A DNA stretch of 64,000 nucleotides, from the NCBI RefSeq assembly GCF_022024035.1, contig NZ_CP091787.1, positions 310,001 through 374,000 on the forward strand, in the 5' to 3' direction. Source of the stretch: Prevotella sp. E13-17. Its GTDB lineage: Bacteria; Bacteroidota; Bacteroidia; Bacteroidales; Bacteroidaceae. The first letter of the stretch is position 1. Each line of letters opens with the position of its first letter. The position numbers were made by a program, and so were the translations under genes. The notes under the pieces were generated by a model that saw only the letters and a list, made by a program, of their open reading frames with translations, was not told the DNA's origin and did not search any database. This document shows, one piece after another, positions 60,731-64,000 of this stretch.

Positions 60731-63700
60731 ATGCGAAAGCTAATGACCATATTACTGAGTTGGATGTCTGCACTGGCAGTGCAGGCACAGATTACCATTG
60801 GCGGCAACGTCTATGGTGGCGGTAATGTGGGTGATACGAAAGGCTCAACAACAGTCACTATCTATGCTGGCGACATCAACAAAGTGTATGGCGGTGCCCG
60901 TATGGCCAATGTGCAAGGGGCTGCTTTTGTACATGTAGATGGCGAGCACGCTTCAAACTATATCCTGATTAACCACCTCTATGGCGGTAATGACATAGCC
61001 GGAATCATCGGCGCGTCTGATTCTATCCCTAAGCAACTGACGAAGGTGGGTACTGGTGCCGGACAGAATAAGATTGATAGTACATGGAATGCCTTTGTGC
61101 GTCTTTCTACCAAAACGGAAGTCGTTGGCGGAAAGGTCAACGAAGCAGCCGATGCTCAGAAGATATATATCGGACAGCTCTTTGGTGGTGGTAATGGCGA
61201 CTATGACTATAACTCGATGCGATTGGAAGATGGTGAGACTCCAAATCCCTATTTCCATTTGAAGAAACCAGAACTGGGAAAGACCTATCTGGAACTGCTT
61301 GGCGGTTCTGTATCCTATGTCTATGGTGGCGGAAATAATGCCACCGTGACAAATCGTACGGTGATCTGTTTGGATAACCCCAGCAAGGTGGTCAACAGTA
61401 TCGTGGACGCTTCAAACCCCAATGCCGACGGCGAAGGAGAACTGATGACCGACGAACGACTGGAGAATGAAATGGGTATCAACCTGACCTTCGCCTATCC
61501 GCATAGTGAGCAATATCAGATAGGACGTCTGTTTGGAGGTAATAACAAGGCAGAAATGGCTATACGACCCAGATGGAACCTGCTTCGCGGTTCTGTACGT
61601 AACCTCTATGGCGGTGGTAACGAGGGGCGTATGACAAGTCCGGAGGGCTTGCTCCTGCAGGTGGAAGGCGACAGCATGGTCGTAGAGAATGTTTATGGCG
61701 GATGCCGCAAGGCCGATGTGCGTGCCCTCTATGGCGGCGACGACAATCATCCTGTGCCCTATACGGAAATACAGCTGGATCCTACCGATAACCCGAACAA
61801 TATTCCTGGTGGCTATGCAGCGCGTGTGCGTGTGCTGGGTGGCCACGTGACTAATGTTTATGGCGGTAACGATATCTCGGGCAACGTTTATGGTGGTAAC
61901 ACCGTGGGTATCCTGACCCGTATCTATGGCAATGTCTATGGTGGAGGCAATGGCTCGTATGCCTATACAGACAATCCTAAACTGAAAAATGATCCCAGAT
62001 GGGGTGATTTCTACTATAACCCTGCCGAGATACTGGGATTGGAAGGCAACAGCTTCACGCAGATGCAGTCGGCAGAAGCCCTGAACCTTTTCCGACCGAA
62101 TGCTGAACAGGTGTCTATCTTGGTTCGTGGCACGGCAGAGAAGCCAGTACTTGTTGAGGGCGCCCTCTATGTGGGTGGCAACAGCGCATCGCTACGTGAA
62201 CAGACGGCCAGAAGCAACTTTGATACGCGTCAGCCGCATATCAAGATTGGTTCCTATGTCACCATCGACAATGTGTTCTTGGGCAATAATGGCGAGAACA
62301 TGGTGAATTATCAAGAGACTGACAATGAACATGGCCGTGGCGAGGGCGTGCTGCGCACAATGGCAAGTACCGATAAGACTCCCGATGGTTCACGCTTCAA
62401 TTCGATGAATCTGAAGGACTCGCTTTTGTTTGCCAAATACATGGAAGGCTGTGCCATGAAGATTAAGCCTAACGTGCTGTTTGAGGATACAAGACGTGGT
62501 GATGCCAATGATTATATACCTTACACTACGCAGTTTGGTTCGTTCTACTGTGGTGGTAACGTGGGAAGCATCATGACAGACGGTAAGATGACCGTTGATT
62601 TTGTGGATAAGGTGATAGTATATAATAAGGTGGTAGGTGGTTGTAATAATGCCAACGTCTATGCCACCGACGACTTTAATGCGGAATACCTGGGCGGACT
62701 GCTGGGCAATGCCGATGCCAATGGCGATAAGCTGGAGCTAAACTTCGCCGGATTGAAGATTCAGCCCAAGCGCTGGAATGCCACAAAGACGGCATTGGAG
62801 TGGAACACCATCAGTGCTGCTACGGGCGAGAACGTCAGTTCCGAGGGCTTGCTGCCTGGCACCACAACGGCAGCCGATCATGATCGCCGACTGAAGGGTG
62901 GAAATATCTATGGTGGATGCTATAACACCGGTCATGTGAACGGTAATGTGACGATCAATATCAATGCTTCTATCGTTGACCGCAAGGGCGAGTTTGCCAT
63001 CTTCGACCAGGTGGAACAGAACGAGGGTGAAGCTATCCTTTATGGTAACAGCGACTATCATGTGACAGAGCGCCGCTCGGGTGTGATCCTCGATGAGCAG
63101 GGCATGGATGTGCTGGGTCAGGCACTGAACGTGTTTGGAGGCGGCTATGGACACGAGTCGGAGATATGGGGCAGCACGACGGTCAATATTAACAAGGGTT
63201 ATGTGTTCCAGGTCTTTGGCGGTGGCGAGAATGGTCCGGTGGGAAATGCAGACTATTTCGACCCTGAGGCCTGGAAGCTGGTCTATTCCTATCACCCGGA
63301 GAATAGTTGCTATGTCAACCTGAAAGGTTCTGTGGAAGGTGTACACCGAGGTCATGTCGAGGACGACGACGAAATGGCTGAGGCTGAGTTTATCTATGGC
63401 GGCTCGTTTGAGGCGCCCATCGCCGGCAATGTGGTTGTAAACCTGGGTAATGGTCGTGTGTTCAACGCCTTTGCAGGTAGTTGTAATGCCGACATCTACG
63501 GACATACGGAGATGTATATCGGACGTAATGGCACGGATGCCGATGGTCATGATGTGTTGGGATTCCCTTGGGTGCGTGACCATGCGTATGGTGGTAATGA
63601 CCTGGGTGGACGCATCCTGAACAAGGGTAACTTTATGAACCGTATCAACGATGATGTGGTTGACATGGTGCATAACCCAGATTCTGCAGACGTGCCCGAC

Positions 63701-64000
63701 GTGACGAATGCCTCTGCCTATGTGGAGTATATTCAGGGAAATGTGAGCCACCTTTTTGGTGGTTGCTATGGCGACTATGACTATACGGATGCTCACTACC
63801 GTCAGTACACTTATCCTGATGGTGCGTCGAAACCTGGCTTTACAAAGCCTCGTCTGGACAACGCGTTTGTTAACCTTCGTCCTAATGTACATGTCAGAAA
63901 CTCACTGAAAAAAGTCTTTGGCGCAGGACAGGGACACCTGAAGGGACTGGGCGTGGACAGCATGCAGAACCGTAGCTATATACTCGTAGAGATACCAAAG
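60731..64000 (+). CDS. Very large secreted protein with VYGGGN-type repeats (3' end outside window)
   Basis: The frame is open for 1090 codons from ATG 60731 to the right edge with no stop. A cleavable signal peptide (MRKLMTILLSWMSALAVQAQ) is not of the lipoprotein type. The motif [VLI][YF]GG[GNC]N or close variants begin at residues 27, 52, 83, 150, 197, 267, 292, 321, 333, 376, 386 and 402, and continue in the rest (for example YCGGNVGS, IYGGCYNTG, VFGGGYGHE, LFGGCYGDYD). Spacing is irregular, with aspartate/asparagine-rich loops, which suggests a beta-solenoid. It lies 21 bp after the fimbrial genes and is likely a secreted adhesin or tip-associated protein. I do not know a named family. 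Confidence 0.85.
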   Translation, partial: MRKLMTILLSWMSALAVQAQITIGGNVYGGGNVGDTKGSTTVTIYAGDINKVYGGARMANVQGAAFVHVDGEHASNYILINHLYGGNDIAGIIGASDSIPKQLTKVGTGAGQNKIDSTWNAFVRLSTKTEVVGGKVNEAADAQKIYIGQLFGGGNGDYDYNSMRLEDGETPNPYFHLKKPELGKTYLELLGGSVSYVYGGGNNATVTNRTVICLDNPSKVVNSIVDASNPNADGEGELMTDERLENEMGINLTFAYPHSEQYQIGRLFGGNNKAEMAIRPRWNLLRGSVRNLYGGGNEGRMTSPEGLLLQVEGDSMVVENVYGGCRKADVRALYGGDDNHPVPYTEIQLDPTDNPNNIPGGYAARVRVLGGHVTNVYGGNDISGNVYGGNTVGILTRIYGNVYGGGNGSYAYTDNPKLKNDPRWGDFYYNPAEILGLEGNSFTQMQSAEALNLFRPNAEQVSILVRGTAEKPVLVEGALYVGGNSASLREQTARSNFDTRQPHIKIGSYVTIDNVFLGNNGENMVNYQETDNEHGRGEGVLRTMASTDKTPDGSRFNSMNLKDSLLFAKYMEGCAMKIKPNVLFEDTRRGDANDYIPYTTQFGSFYCGGNVGSIMTDGKMTVDFVDKVIVYNKVVGGCNNANVYATDDFNAEYLGGLLGNADANGDKLELNFAGLKIQPKRWNATKTALEWNTISAATGENVSSEGLLPGTTTAADHDRRLKGGNIYGGCYNTGHVNGNVTININASIVDRKGEFAIFDQVEQNEGEAILYGNSDYHVTERRSGVILDEQGMDVLGQALNVFGGGYGHESEIWGSTTVNINKGYVFQVFGGGENGPVGNADYFDPEAWKLVYSYHPENSCYVNLKGSVEGVHRGHVEDDDEMAEAEFIYGGSFEAPIAGNVVVNLGNGRVFNAFAGSCNADIYGHTEMYIGRNGTDADGHDVLGFPWVRDHAYGGNDLGGRILNKGNFMNRINDDVVDMVHNPDSADVPDVTNASAYVEYIQGNVSHLFGGCYGDYDYTDAHYRQYTYPDGASKPGFTKPRLDNAFVNLRPNVHVRNSLKKVFGAGQGHLKGLGVDSMQNRSYILVEIPK

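Noticed and set aside
62738..63892. Minus-strand open frame of 384 codons
   Set aside because: It is a shadow of the VYGGGN protein, which reads openly through the region on the plus strand.

Overview
The window comes from a Bacteroidales chromosome, most likely a Prevotella-type gut or rumen species. I infer this from the TAnnTTTG -7 promoter boxes (several with a TTTG about 20 bp upstream), the absence of Shine-Dalgarno sites, the Bacteroidetes order of the division and wall cluster, the DUF4292/TPR/EnvC-like gene set, the paired acyltransferases that match glycine-lipid synthesis, and an Mfa/Fim-type fimbrial locus. GC is near 50% and genes are tightly packed, with many 4-bp ATGA overlaps. 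I see no insertion sequences, prophage genes, CRISPR arrays or rRNA operons.

Layout. 1-10.1 kb: the 3' part of gpmI, an unrecognised membrane protein, ung, a cysteine-rich DUF3109 gene preceded by a heptanucleotide repeat, a leftward operon GH35 beta-galactosidase / GH95 alpha-L-fucosidase / AraC regulator, and an ArgE-like M20 deacylase. 10.1-18.3 kb: a leftward operon dut / TPR protein / DUF4292 lipoprotein / EnvC-like protein, then dGTPase, a repeat-filled intergenic gap, and a leftward acyltransferase pair (glsA-like, glsB-like). 18.4-34.1 kb: the complete dcw cluster mraZ, rsmH, ftsL-like, ftsI, murE, mraY, murD, ftsW, murG, murC, ftsQ, ftsA, ftsZ, preceded by three 10-bp-phased TGGGN-type boxes that look like a MraZ operator and ended by a terminator. 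34.1-41.7 kb: recO, tRNA-Glu, a structured RNA leader, rpsT, gyrB, the butyrate pair ptb-buk and an acyl-CoA ligase. 41.7-51.6 kb: a membrane-spanning AraC regulator, a GH31 glycosidase, prfB, a second repeat array, a 51-residue membrane peptide, a CYTH protein and a TPR/membrane/AraC regulator. 51.8-64 kb: a fimbrial operon (DUF3575-OmpA-like protein, Mfa1-like pilin, Mfa2-like anchor, three more fimbrillin-like lipoproteins) running into a very large secreted protein with VYGGGN-type repeats that is still open at the right edge.

The main functional blocks are peptidoglycan synthesis and division, surface fimbriae, glycan trimming (fucose, galactose, and glucose or xylose), aminolipid synthesis and butyrate/acyl-CoA metabolism. 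The least explained features are the intergenic arrays of 13-bp units, TYYRR-NNN-YYRRA, repeated at exactly 22 bp in blocks of five at two sites about 33 kb apart; the VYGGGN-repeat giant at the end of the fimbrial operon; and the RNA between tRNA-Glu and rpsT, where one GGCGGA strand can pair with either of two partners. No database search was possible, so family names rest on motif recognition.
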